From UBA5239 sp031548025 (GTDB lineage: Bacteria; Verrucomicrobiota; Lentisphaeria; Victivallales; Victivallaceae), in assembly GCA_031548025.1 (NCBI GenBank), contig JAVBRM010000114.1:1-64000 (forward strand): 64,000 nt of DNA, read 5' to 3'. The notes beneath the pieces are model-generated. The model was not told where the DNA came from, did no database searches, and worked only from the letters and a program-made list of their open reading frames with translations. Position numbers and translations under genes: made by a program. Shown one piece after another: positions 1-8,759 of the stretch. The first letter of the stretch is position 1. Each line of letters begins with the position of its first letter.

Positions 1-480
1 CTCCTTGAACAAATATGAATAGATGGCGCCATGATGCTGCTGGATTATCCGTATCGATTTCTCACCGGTTTCGATGGTCGCCAGAATAATTCCGATTTTA
101 TCATGCGTATAGTTTTCCGGATAACTGACACAAGAATACCCTCCGAAAACCGGAGTCGCACCATTCAGGTAAAACTCCGCCACCACATAAGAAATCCCTC
201 CCGAAAGAGTGAGTGTTCCGGCTGGACAATCAAGCTTGAAGTTATTCATATAAGCGATTCCGGCGTCATAATCCAATTGCTCGCCACCGCCGAATGAACC
301 ATCCACTACCCGGACCAACAGGATCGGATTGTCTGGGTTTGAACAGTCGCTGGCGTCGCTCACTTTGAAAAACCCCTGGTAGCTGCCGCCGCTGCATTGG
401 GAGAGGGGTTCTCCGATCATGCTGCAGCAGCGTTTGAGTTTTTGGGTTTGGAGATCGAATTCTAATGGTTTTTCTGACAT
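1..480 (-). CDS. hypothetical protein, N-terminal 160 residues (runs off left edge)
   Basis: An open frame begins with ATG at 480 and continues without a stop to base 1, so the C-terminus lies outside the window. The start is supported by AAAGGA eight bases upstream. The visible part starts MSEKPLEFDLQTQKLKRCC and has several cysteines near the N-terminus, glycine-rich stretches (GGSYQGFF, GSFGGGEQL) and alternating hydrophobic residues that suggest a beta-rich protein. There is no signal peptide or membrane segment. I do not recognise the family. Its position on the same strand as the two Rhs systems, and its general likeness to the small proteins ahead of the second Rhs gene (both beta-rich, no signal peptide), make it a possible component of another Rhs or tail-like locus to the left, but that is inference. 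Confidence 0.65.
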   Translation of the reverse strand, partial: MSEKPLEFDLQTQKLKRCCSMIGEPLSQCSGGSYQGFFKVSDASDCSNPDNPILLVRVVDGSFGGGEQLDYDAGIAYMNNFKLDCPAGTLTLSGGISYVVAEFYLNGATPVFGGYSCVSYPENYTHDKIGIILATIETGEKSIRIIQQHHGAIYSYLFKE

Positions 481-607
481 GGGTTTGTTCCTTTTTTTGA
501 TGTTTTGATTGAACACTTTTATTCTTGAAAAATAACGTTTCTTCAACAATGTGGAGATTGTCAACAAAATTTTCTCGAAAAGGATGGCTGGATTGGAATT
601 CGGGCAT

Positions 608-654
608 AAAAAAACTTGCTTCTGTGGGATTTTTTTTACCTCACAGAAGCAAGT
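608..654 (-). terminator. intrinsic terminator, minus strand
   Basis: A perfect 13-bp inverted repeat (ACTTGCTTCTGTG at 614-626 and its complement at 642-654) is followed on the minus strand by a run of six or seven T. It is the second of two tandem hairpins behind the lipoprotein genes. The rest of 481-821 holds nothing else that I can support. Confidence 0.7.
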
Positions 655-717
655 TGATCAAGGAATTTTACTTGTTTCAGCTCTTTATTGTCGCTGGTTG
701 CCGCCTACCTCAGGATC

Positions 718-758
718 AAAAAAAGCGCCAATCCGGATACTCATAATATCCGGATTGG
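718..758 (-). terminator. intrinsic terminator, minus strand, ends the Rhs-lipoprotein operon
   Basis: A perfect 12-bp inverted repeat (CCAATCCGGATA at 728-739, complement at 747-758) with a 7-base loop is followed on the minus strand by a T tract (718-724). It lies about 60 bases beyond the stop of the last lipoprotein gene, as expected for the end of that transcript. Confidence 0.8.
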
Positions 759-821
759 TGGGCTTCTTTGATGTTGCGATTATCATAATAAAATCAGTTG
801 TTGGAATTTATCATGATGTGA

Positions 822-1439
822 TTATTTTTCGGGTTTGTACTTGGCGCGTTGATGGTTTCGGAAATCATCGCTGGTGGCATTGGGATTTGCGTTCATGAAA
901 TCTTGGAAATCTCCCCAGTGATATGGCGTTCCGTCCGCTAGAATATTTTTACAATCAACCCATTTTTCGGTAAAGCGGTCATATGGCTTCGGGTAATATG
1001 TATAAACTACGATTATTTGCGTCCCATAAAATAGAAAACAAATTTTTCTTCCCCTAGTTTTAGTAAATTGCGGCGGCAGGGTCATATCAACTCTTGCACG
1101 GCAATGGATCAAGTCTTCATCATTCATATAATGCGCAAAACTGGAGCCGACCAATATTGATATATCTGCCCGCTTTTTAGTTTCAATCAGCCATTCCAAA
1201 TCTATATACGGATGAGGTTTTTTCAAGAAAGGAGATACGCTGGTACCTCTCAATGTTCCCCCTATAGGAAAATTATCGCATATGTAGAAATCCTTCACAT
1301 GGATAAATAATCCATTTTCTTTCACATTACCTAAAGTTACCTCATAGTAATAATCAAATCTATTTGGCTGAAAGATATTACACGAAGTAATCAAAAGCGA
1401 CAATAAAGGGAGGGCAAAACAAAATTTTATTTTTTTCAT
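822..1439 (-). CDS. putative immunity lipoprotein, copy 3 of 3 downstream of Rhs-DUF2235
   Basis: A 205-residue protein starting MKKIKFCFALPLLSLLITSC, a lipoprotein signal with lipobox ITSC, so the mature protein should be lipid-anchored at the cell envelope. The start at 1439 is chosen because the lipoprotein signal begins there and the upstream gene stops only 4 bases earlier; a longer frame reaches further but would bury the signal. It shares almost its whole length with the two genes upstream (NRFDYYY, PYIDLEWLIETKKR, PYHWGDFQDFMNANPNATSD). The family is not known to me. Tandem envelope lipoproteins directly behind a phospholipase-type toxin are the usual arrangement for immunity proteins of Tle effectors, so I infer protection against the toxin encoded at 2718-6623. 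Confidence 0.75.
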   Translation of the reverse strand: MKKIKFCFALPLLSLLITSCNIFQPNRFDYYYEVTLGNVKENGLFIHVKDFYICDNFPIGGTLRGTSVSPFLKKPHPYIDLEWLIETKKRADISILVGSSFAHYMNDEDLIHCRARVDMTLPPQFTKTRGRKICFLFYGTQIIVVYTYYPKPYDRFTEKWVDCKNILADGTPYHWGDFQDFMNANPNATSDDFRNHQRAKYKPEK

Positions 1440-1443
1440 AATG

Positions 1444-2064
1444 TTATTTATCGGGTTCGGGTTTGTACTTGGCGCGTTGATGGTTTCGGAAGTCATCGCT
1501 GGTGGCATTGGGATTTGCGTCCATGAAATCTTGGAAATCCCCCCAGTGATATGGGGTCCCGTCTGATAGAATGTTTCTTAATTCAGTTACTTTCCAGTTA
1601 AAACGATCGTATGGTTTCTGGTAATACGAATAGACTACGATTACTTGTGTTCCGTAAAACAGAAAACAAATTTGTTCTCCCCTCGTCTTAGTGAATTGCG
1701 GCGGCAAGGTCATATCAATCCTGGTATGACAATAAATCAAGTCTTCATCATTTATATAATTCTCAAAATTATAACTAATTAATGATACCTCTTCTCGCTT
1801 TTGGGTCTCAATCAGCCATTCCAGATCTATATATGGATGGGGTTTTTTCAGGAAGGGGGATACACTCCCCCCTCCCAGTCTTCCCCCTAAAGGAAAATTA
1901 TCACATATATAAAACTTCTTGACATGGATAAATAATCCATTTTTCTTCATATTTCTTAAATCCACAACATAATAATAATCAAATCTATTGGGCTGAAAGA
2001 CATTACACGAAGTAATCAAAAGCGACAATAAAGGGAGGGCAAAACAAAATTTTATTTTTTTCAT
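1444..2064 (-). CDS. putative immunity lipoprotein, copy 2 of 3
   Basis: A 206-residue paralogue of its two neighbours with the same lipoprotein signal (MKKIKFCFALPLLSLLITSC) and the same C-terminal HWGDFQDF block ending in KPEPDK. It is the most divergent copy in the middle (VDLRNMKKNG, KREEVSLISYNFENYIND), the part most likely to set binding specificity if these are immunity proteins. It starts 4 bases after the stop of the upstream copy and stops 4 bases before the start of the next, which points to one transcript and recent tandem duplication. Function is inferred from context only. Confidence 0.75.
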   Translation of the reverse strand: MKKIKFCFALPLLSLLITSCNVFQPNRFDYYYVVDLRNMKKNGLFIHVKKFYICDNFPLGGRLGGGSVSPFLKKPHPYIDLEWLIETQKREEVSLISYNFENYINDEDLIYCHTRIDMTLPPQFTKTRGEQICFLFYGTQVIVVYSYYQKPYDRFNWKVTELRNILSDGTPYHWGDFQDFMDANPNATSDDFRNHQRAKYKPEPDK

Positions 2065-2068
2065 AAGG

Positions 2069-2689
2069 TTATTTATCGGGTTCGGGTTTATACTTGGCGC
2101 GTTGATGGTTTCGGAAATCATCGCTGGTGGCATTGGGATTTGCGTCCATGAAATCTTGGAAATCCCCCCAGTGATATGGGGTTCCGTCCGCAAGAATGTT
2201 GTCACATTCAACCCATTTTTCGGTAAAGCGGTCATATGGTTTGGGGTAATATGTATAGACTACGATTACCTGCGTCCCGTAAAACAGAAAACTAATTTTG
2301 CGGCCTCGACTTTTGGTGAACTGCGGCGGCAGGGTCATATCAACTCTTGCATGGCAATGGATCAAGTCTTCATCATTCATATAATGCGCAAAACTGGAGC
2401 CAGCCAACGCTATATTTTTCCGTTTTTTAGTCTCAATCAACCATTCCAAATCTATATATGGATGAGGTTTTTTCAAGAAAGGAGATACGCTGGTACCTCT
2501 CAATGTTCCCCCTATAGGAAAATTATCACATATGTAGAAATTCTTCACATGGATAAATAATCCATTTTCTTTCACGTTACCTAGAGTTACTCCATAGTAA
2601 TAATCAAATCTATTGGGCTGAAAGATATTGCACGAAGTAATCAAAAGCGACAATAAAGGGAGGACAAAACAAATTTTTGTTTTATTCAT
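2069..2689 (-). CDS. putative immunity lipoprotein, copy 1 of 3 (adjacent to the toxin)
   Basis: A 206-residue lipoprotein starting MNKTKICFVLPLLSLLITSC. It follows the Rhs-DUF2235 gene by 28 bases and begins behind the sequence GGAGATTGTACC, a good ribosome site. It is closest to the copy at 822-1439 in the middle segment (EVTLGNV/GVTLGNV, AGSSFAHYMND). As the first gene after the toxin it is the best candidate for the cognate immunity protein, and the other two would be duplicates that have drifted. Nothing in the sequence identifies a known immunity family. Confidence 0.75.
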   Translation of the reverse strand: MNKTKICFVLPLLSLLITSCNIFQPNRFDYYYGVTLGNVKENGLFIHVKNFYICDNFPIGGTLRGTSVSPFLKKPHPYIDLEWLIETKKRKNIALAGSSFAHYMNDEDLIHCHARVDMTLPPQFTKSRGRKISFLFYGTQVIVVYTYYPKPYDRFTEKWVECDNILADGTPYHWGDFQDFMDANPNATSDDFRNHQRAKYKPEPDK

Positions 2690-2717
2690 GGTACAATCTC
2701 CTGTGTTTTATTTAGAT

Positions 2718-5700
2718 TCATAAATATTCCCCAACAGAATAATGATATTGCGCCCATTGCGGTAACTTCCGAGGACTATAAGTTGAATAGAACCACATCT
2801 CCTGATGGCGGGGATCGTCCTCTGTCACTGGCTTCCACATTTTATCCTCATAAATCCATTTCGAATATAAGCGCGGATAGAAGTCATCATCCAATTCAAA
2901 TGGAGCACCAGCGGCCTTACCTTCCACCACCATCCATTCCAGTGTGATATCAGCCAATCCCCGATCGGCATAACCGCCACCAATATCGGCGTGCCCGCCA
3001 TAGAAGAACAAGGCATTAACATTTGAGCCGGTATAATATGTCGGAGCAAAGAGATCACGTTCTTCATTGATGGAATAAGCCACGCAGGCGTAGGCGACGA
3101 TGGAGTCCATCCGTTCATAAGAGGCGTCTCTCAAGCCGCCTTCCACCGGATCGAAAAGGCCGGCGAAGCGGATCTTGCTGACTTTGCGAATGACCGGATC
3201 ATTGGCTCTTTTTAACTCGGCTATTTTCTTGATGAATCTGACTGCGGTAATGCTGCCGCGACTGAAACCGACAATATCAATTTCACAATCTTGTTGTTTC
3301 TTTGGATTATTTCCATTCAAATTATCACGCAAATCTTTTAAACCTGCTTCTACTTTACTGTCGATAGTCAAGCCCCAGGCTTGGATTATAATTCGCTCTG
3401 ACCGCCAGTTGTAATCCACCTCATTGCCGATTCCCCGATAATAATGCTTGTTCTCCGATTGATAGACATCATGCATAAGGGATACGTTGGTGTAGTGTCC
3501 TTCCCAGTTGGCGGTGCCGTCGAAGGCGTACAGAGCTTCGCCGAGCGGATCGATGTGGTTGACGGGATTGTTGGCAACCATGGCGTACAGGTTCAAGCCG
3601 CCGTTTTCTCCGATGGGGTCCCGGGAGAGCCAGCGTCCGAGCACGGGATCGTAATGGCGCAGGCCATAGTAATAAATTCCGGCAAGCTCGTCGTAGACTT
3701 TGGTGCTGAAACGGTGTTTGAATCCGACCGCTGAATTCGGGCTATCCCCGAAGGGCGAATAAGCGTAATCCGCTACAACTTCACCGGTTTCGGCTTCGAG
3801 ATATGAGGTGATATTGCCGTTGCCGTCGTATACGGGCAGGTAGATATCTCCTGCCTGGTTGATTTCGGCCAGCAATCCGCCAATGCCTCCGGCGCCCTGC
3901 GGGAAGCCGCTGACGTCATTGCCCCAGAGGTAGGAACGGGTCAATTCATTGTCGGCATTGAATTCGCCGATTCGGTTCCAACCATCGTAGAGGTATTTTT
4001 CGGTATGTTCGAGAACCCGATTTTCGCTTGGTCCGGCAAATTGTTTGCGGATGATCATTCTGCCCATGTAGTCATAGACATACTCGATACTGTGGTCTTC
4101 ATTTTCAGCCCCGACAAGGCGGTTTTCCGTATCCCAGTGATAGGTCCAGTCGCCATTGCTCAACATATTGCCGTCGGCGTCGTAGGTGAGTTGGTGAATT
4201 GGAGAATTGGAGAATTGGTGAATTGGTGAATTAAGAAGCTGGAGATTTGAAATATCTTCGACCTGCATGTATTGGTTTAGCGGGTTCGAGAGGTAGTTTT
4301 TCTCGGTTCCGGCTTCGCTGGAATAGGTGCGGTTGCCGATGCCGTCATAGGAATATGACAGGGAAGAAAGAATGTCATCCGACATATTTTTCTGTTTGGC
4401 ATCGATGAGCTGTCCCACTGCATCGTAAGTGTAATCCCACTGATAAGAGTTTCTGACTCTGGCGGAGGTCCGCAGGTCATCTGGATTTACCTGATAGCTG
4501 ACCTCCGGCAGGCCATTGGACTGAATCTCCATAAGCCGCGCGAAGTTGTCATAGAAATACTCCGAATGCTGGAAAGAGTTCTGCCAGTTTTTACTTTTGA
4601 CCTGATACAGGCCGGGCACATAGCTATATTCCAGGGCCTTATTGCCATGTGTTATGCGGCTCAAGCGTCCATCGGCACCGTAATCATAAGACGCCAGAAC
4701 GCTAGCGCCCATGCTCAAAGTAGCGGGCCTTTGATAGGCATCGTAACTCCAGCCGACACCCAGGCCGTTAAGGTGCGGAGGAACTTCCGAGATCAATCGT
4801 CCGCTGTCATCGTAGGTCATAAAACAGTCTCCGCAAATGTCGGCTACCTTGACCAGACGGCCATATTGATTATATTCAAAGCTGCGGTCCAAGCCGGCCT
4901 CGGAGTGAATATTCATAAGCTCTCCGGCATAGTTGTAGTGGTAATGATGAACATGTTTTTGAGCATTGGTCCTGGTGGCGATTCTGCCGTCGCCCAGATA
5001 CGTATACTCTTCGGTCGCGTTATTCGGATAGATCTTCCGTGTAACCCGCCCATGGATGTCATAGTCAAAGGTCGTAACCTGAGCATGATTTTCCTCGTTC
5101 ACCGTAACCAGGGAAGTAACCCGCCCCCGGGTGTCGTACCGGTACTGCTGATAGTATGCGCCGCCGGAAATTTCGGCGACTTGTCCTCTGACGGTATAGG
5201 TATAATTTCTGGTGATGCCCCCGGGTGTCGTTTCGGAAAGCATACGCCCAAGCCGGTCATATGTGTACAAATAGTCGCGCGACCCATTGCTGGAAGACTG
5301 AGTGATCTTCAATGGCGTTCCCGCCTTATTCAAAGTATGCCGAATATTCACCGATTCCCCATTTACTTCGCGATCCTCACCGATATAACGATAGAATTCA
5401 TCGTATATATATTCCACGTTCCCAATGACCGGATCGGTTTTCCTCACCAACTTACCATTTATGAAATGGTTTGTCAAGACGTTTCCGTCGGGTTTCGTGA
5501 TTTTTTCCACAGTTGTACCGTCAGAACCGGTCTCTTTCTCGATATGCGTCTCCATTTCGAATTCCGTGATCCATCTTTCGGTATTTTTCAGGTTTGATTC
5601 GCTGGAAGATATTTCAATCTTTCGGTTGTTTTTGTACATGAAAGTTTTTTGATATTTAACCACAATATCATCGCGAAGAGAGTAACCGTGTTCAAATTCA

Positions 5701-6623
5701 ACGATGCGGTCATTTGCCCAATCAATATCATTGGAATTGTTAAACCGTTTCAAAACCTGATACTTTAAACTGCCGGTATTGTCGTCGTAGAAATACAATA
5801 ATTTCTTTCCTTCCGAGTTTACCTGACTGGAAAGACGCCCATAGGAGTCATAATAGGCGATTTCAGTAAAGCCGTCGGCAAATACCCGTTTATAGTCTCT
5901 GCCCAGGAAATCGGTATAAGTTTTTACTGTTTTATCTCCGGCAGACCCCTCAAGGGTGTAAAGTTCGCCATTTTCTATTCCATATTTATAGGATTGTGGA
6001 TAACTTGCCGGGCCATTGACCGATTTAGTCCTGCCATCGAGATAATTCTCGACGACAATGCTTCCGCCGTGGATATCTGCTAGCTCAGTATAGCGCAGTC
6101 CATAATAATATGAAATCGGAATATTGGCGGCATCGAATTCCCGCATTAATCTGGATTCGGAATCGTATTCATTCCGGGTTGTCAATTCACCTCCGTCCTT
6201 ACCGATCATTGTCGATTCAATAACTTTTCCGGCAGCGTCATAGGTCGTAAGGTAGGTAATTCCGTTACTGGAAGACCATACCTGACGGTTAAAAGCATCG
6301 TAGGCGTATTCGGTTACCGAGTTATCTGGCGCGGTAACGAAGCGCGGCCCGCAGCAGTTGTAGAGGGTAGAGGTGGTGTCTCCGAGAACGGTAGTTTCCG
6401 CGATGACACGCCCGGCATTGTCGTAAGTATAATCGCTTCCGCCGATCAGCAGTTCGCTGGCGATATCGTAAACCCGGCGTGACTGCAGATAACCGGCGGT
6501 ACTGTGCATGGTGATTTCGCGAAGAAAAACGGTGAAAAAACGGTGCCATTCATGACAACTGAAAAAACGGTGCCATTCAAAAAAACGGTGCCATTCACAA
6601 AAAACGGCAAAAAACGGTGCCAT
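2718..6623 (-). CDS. Rhs protein with C-terminal DUF2235/Tle1-like phospholipase domain, 5'-truncated
   Basis: A 1301-residue frame made of YD/RHS repeats (about residues 60-950), an RHS core (YYYGLRHYDPVLGRWLSRDP) and two DPxG motifs (D1002 and D1025) that normally mark the autocleavage site before the toxin tip. The last 273 residues open with FDGTANW and carry GFSRGS (Ser about 1121), GLFDPVE (Asp about 1158) and GGHADIGGGY (His about 1211), the Ser-Asp-His pattern of DUF2235/Tle1 lipases, which cleave phospholipids. The first 38 residues are translation of short repeats, not Rhs sequence; a second ATG at 6509 begins at the true homology. Compared with the intact Rhs gene at 9549-15779 the N-terminal half is missing here and lies separately at 6982-8199. 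It may therefore be expressed only after recombination, or be a silent toxin cassette. Three lipoprotein genes follow. Confidence 0.85.
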   Translation of the reverse strand: MAPFFAVFCEWHRFFEWHRFFSCHEWHRFFTVFLREITMHSTAGYLQSRRVYDIASELLIGGSDYTYDNAGRVIAETTVLGDTTSTLYNCCGPRFVTAPDNSVTEYAYDAFNRQVWSSSNGITYLTTYDAAGKVIESTMIGKDGGELTTRNEYDSESRLMREFDAANIPISYYYGLRYTELADIHGGSIVVENYLDGRTKSVNGPASYPQSYKYGIENGELYTLEGSAGDKTVKTYTDFLGRDYKRVFADGFTEIAYYDSYGRLSSQVNSEGKKLLYFYDDNTGSLKYQVLKRFNNSNDIDWANDRIVEFEHGYSLRDDIVVKYQKTFMYKNNRKIEISSSESNLKNTERWITEFEMETHIEKETGSDGTTVEKITKPDGNVLTNHFINGKLVRKTDPVIGNVEYIYDEFYRYIGEDREVNGESVNIRHTLNKAGTPLKITQSSSNGSRDYLYTYDRLGRMLSETTPGGITRNYTYTVRGQVAEISGGAYYQQYRYDTRGRVTSLVTVNEENHAQVTTFDYDIHGRVTRKIYPNNATEEYTYLGDGRIATRTNAQKHVHHYHYNYAGELMNIHSEAGLDRSFEYNQYGRLVKVADICGDCFMTYDDSGRLISEVPPHLNGLGVGWSYDAYQRPATLSMGASVLASYDYGADGRLSRITHGNKALEYSYVPGLYQVKSKNWQNSFQHSEYFYDNFARLMEIQSNGLPEVSYQVNPDDLRTSARVRNSYQWDYTYDAVGQLIDAKQKNMSDDILSSLSYSYDGIGNRTYSSEAGTEKNYLSNPLNQYMQVEDISNLQLLNSPIHQFSNSPIHQLTYDADGNMLSNGDWTYHWDTENRLVGAENEDHSIEYVYDYMGRMIIRKQFAGPSENRVLEHTEKYLYDGWNRIGEFNADNELTRSYLWGNDVSGFPQGAGGIGGLLAEINQAGDIYLPVYDGNGNITSYLEAETGEVVADYAYSPFGDSPNSAVGFKHRFSTKVYDELAGIYYYGLRHYDPVLGRWLSRDPIGENGGLNLYAMVANNPVNHIDPLGEALYAFDGTANWEGHYTNVSLMHDVYQSENKHYYRGIGNEVDYNWRSERIIIQAWGLTIDSKVEAGLKDLRDNLNGNNPKKQQDCEIDIVGFSRGSITAVRFIKKIAELKRANDPVIRKVSKIRFAGLFDPVEGGLRDASYERMDSIVAYACVAYSINEERDLFAPTYYTGSNVNALFFYGGHADIGGGYADRGLADITLEWMVVEGKAAGAPFELDDDFYPRLYSKWIYEDKMWKPVTEDDPRHQEMWFYSTYSPRKLPQWAQYHYSVGEYL

Positions 6624-6654
6624 TCATGACAACAATAAAAAACGGTGCCATTCA
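6540..6654. repeat. five copies of a 13-bp repeat (ACGGTGCCATTCA)
   Basis: ACGGTGCCATTCA occurs at about 6540, 6567, 6585, 6614 and 6642, at uneven spacings of 18 to 29 bases and mostly preceded by a run of A. Its core GGTGCCATTCATG is the reverse complement of the core of the second repeat group at 6822-6985, so the two groups are inverted relative to each other around about 170 bases (6655-6821) in which I see no gene. The array sits exactly where the Rhs reading frame is interrupted. Confidence 0.85.
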
Positions 6655-6821
6655 TGACAACTATATTTCAATTAACATGATATGGATAAATTATGAAAAA
6701 TCTTATTTCCTCGGATTGCCTAGTTCCTCTTTCATCCTACCATGAGTGAAAGTATACAATCATTGACCAGAAAAAGCAAACTGAAAAATGAAAATGCCCC
6801 GGAAAAGCCGAGACATATTTC

Positions 6822-6985
6822 ATAATTTAGTCATATCATCCTTTACTTGATGAACTTACCATGAATGGCACCATTTTTATAATTTAGTCATATCATCCTT
6901 TGTCTAATGAACTTGCCATGAATGGCACCATTCTTACCATTCTTACTTTGTCTAATGAACTTGCCATGAATGGCACCATTCTTAG
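6822..6985. repeat. about 2.5 tandem copies of a 57-bp unit containing CATGAATGGCACC
   Basis: Unit one starts at 6822 (ATAATTTAGTCATATCATCC) and unit two at 6879, 57 bases later. A third, partial unit starts near 6945 and repeats TTTGTCTAATGAACTTGCC. Every unit ends in CATGAATGGCACCATT. The last copy runs into the stop codon of the Rhs remnant, so the repeat itself supplies the break. The core is inverted relative to the repeats at 6540-6654. Confidence 0.85.
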
Positions 6986-8199
6986 TAGGTGGACTCCATT
7001 TGTTGTTCCGTACCGTAATATTTGTATTCGGCAATGGTTTGTTCGCCAAAGGGGAATCTCTCCTTCAGAGAGCGGGATACCGCTTCGTACCGTTCGTTGT
7101 TACTGTCGAATTTGATATCGGTCCGGGTTTCCAGGAAGCGGTCGAGGTTGGTGGAATTGCGTTCGAATACGACCAGCTCCATCGGGACGAGTCCGGTATT
7201 TATTTTGTGCCAATAGCCGCGCATGAGGTTGTCGCCGTAGCGGAGTTCAATATATTTGGCCATGAGGGTTTCATACTGATTGAAGAAATCCTTGACCAAG
7301 CAGCTATCGGGAGTGCCGAAATCCGGTTGTCCGCCGCCGGGGAAGAATGCGGAGAAGCTGTAGCCTGCGGTATCCGCAATATCCGTACTGCTGATTACCC
7401 GGGTGACGACATCGGCATCGAGAGCCGTATTGCTCATGAGGGAAAAAGCCTGTGCTCCGAAGGTACGCAGTGACCGAGGAATGTAATGACACACAAACGG
7501 AGCGGCTTTTGCTGAATCGTAGATGGTCAGTTCAGTCAGTTCTCGGATATTCACGCATTGGAAGGTATAACTATCACCGTTTTCGGTATAGGTTACACCG
7601 CGGCCGGGTAGAGTCATCTCTTTTTTCTCGGTACTGCTGGAGTATTCGCATTTTATTAGTATATCGTCGCTGAAAACCTGAGTAATGTCGTCATTGAACT
7701 TTACCCGCAATGTATCGCCGTTTTTATAAATGTAATACTCGCAGTCATTGAGGGGTTTAGCAATGTTGCCGGTCCAGTGAAACGGAACCAGCGCCCCGGA
7801 AGGACGGCGCAGGAAATCAAATTCCCAGGCGGCCTCAGAGCCGTTTTCATCGTTTGCGGAGTCTTGGTAATGTTCCTCAAAGCAAGTATTGCAGTTGTAC
7901 TGGCCGTAAGTGGTACCGGCATAGTAGTAAGTGGTCATGAAGTGGGCAATTTGTAATTCATTGCCGGAAGCCATGGAGAGAGTCAGGAGGTCTTCAATCC
8001 TTCCTGATACCTGATCCATAACATCCTCGAGCAGTTTAGCCGGATTCTTATGGAGCTCGCAACAGGAAGCGCAACCGGCTTTGGCTACGCCGTTCAGTTC
8101 TTCATCCTCCAGAAGTTCCGGCTGTAGTAAGGTGATTCCGTCATCAATGGCGCAGATGGGCACGAAATACAGGTAGTATTTGTGGTTCCCAAAGTCGTT
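6982..8199 (-). pseudogene. Rhs N-terminal half, remnant separated from 2718-6623
   Basis: The frame (best start GTG at 8163; in-frame TAA at 8200-8202) is clearly homologous to about residues 250-655 of the intact Rhs protein at 9549-15779: CAIDDGITLLQPELLEDE, a Cys-rich AGCxSCC motif, ELQIAHF, RRPSGALVPF, AFFPGGG/AFFPDGG and YWHK/YWHR. It ends at ESTY where the intact protein continues into YEYDNN, and the stop is formed by the repeat sequence next to it. About 250 N-terminal residues and about 180 residues between this piece and the 2718-6623 piece are missing relative to the intact copy. There is no convincing ribosome site. I read it as the decayed 5' part of the first Rhs gene. Confidence 0.8.
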
Positions 8200-8207
8200 T
8201 TAAAGGT

Positions 8208-8235
8208 TTGCATAAAATATATGGAGTGGTATAAT
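8208..8235 (+). promoter_or_regulatory. sigma70-type promoter for 8284-8700
   Basis: TTGCAT at 8208-8213, a 16-base spacer and TATAAT at 8230-8235, about 48 bases ahead of the start codon at 8284. Confidence 0.5.
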
Positions 8236-8283
8236 ATATTGTAAGCTTGGTTATTTTGTTTATCGCAATTGGAGTAATATTGA

Positions 8284-8700
8284 ATGAATGAAAATAAGAA
8301 AAGAATTCTGATTAGCTTTTTAATTATATTTGCAATATATGGTGTGCTGATAGGTGTGATGTTTATTCCGCTGAAAACGGAGGAAAAATATTTTAATATT
8401 AAAACAGGTTATACTACTTTGGTAACTACTCGTGCTGATTCTTCTTATAAAGAAGAAAAAAATTACTTATCAGAAGATTTTCAGTATTTTTTCCCTATTA
8501 ATTCAGCTCATGTACCCGATAATATGATAAAATTATATAAGACAAGGTATTGCATGATGATGCGGAAAATTTATTTTTATAAAAAAGAAAAAGATTGTTA
8601 TGATGAGTTATGTAAGATAGTTATCCAGAAGGATAGTGACCCAGATAAATTGTCAAATTATTTATCGACATTAAAAAAATATCAGTTATATATCGATTAG
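8284..8700 (+). CDS. small membrane-anchored protein of unknown function
   Basis: A 138-residue protein with one N-terminal membrane segment (RILISFLIIFAIYGVLIGVM, about residues 7-26) followed by a soluble, lysine- and tyrosine-rich domain ending KKYQLYID. Start ATG at 8284 has GGAG nine bases upstream and a promoter-like sequence ahead. It is very AT-rich and lies on the opposite strand from the Rhs genes, between the Rhs remnant and the two membrane proteins of the second system. It might be an orphan immunity or accessory protein, but no family is recognised. Confidence 0.65.
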   Translation: MNENKKRILISFLIIFAIYGVLIGVMFIPLKTEEKYFNIKTGYTTLVTTRADSSYKEEKNYLSEDFQYFFPINSAHVPDNMIKLYKTRYCMMMRKIYFYKKEKDCYDELCKIVIQKDSDPDKLSNYLSTLKKYQLYID

Positions 8701-8759
8701 TTCTGTTTTCCCAGTATCTATAGTGGTTAAATAGTTAAATCTATTAATCACCTCCTGCT

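Noticed and set aside
4566..5597. A 343-residue open frame antisense to the first Rhs gene.
   Set aside because: It is the complement of a regular YD-repeat coding sequence and shows no family signal.
6822..6985. Possible CRISPR array.
   Set aside because: Only 2.5 units with 57-base period, no unique spacers of constant length and no cas genes; it is a tandem repeat.
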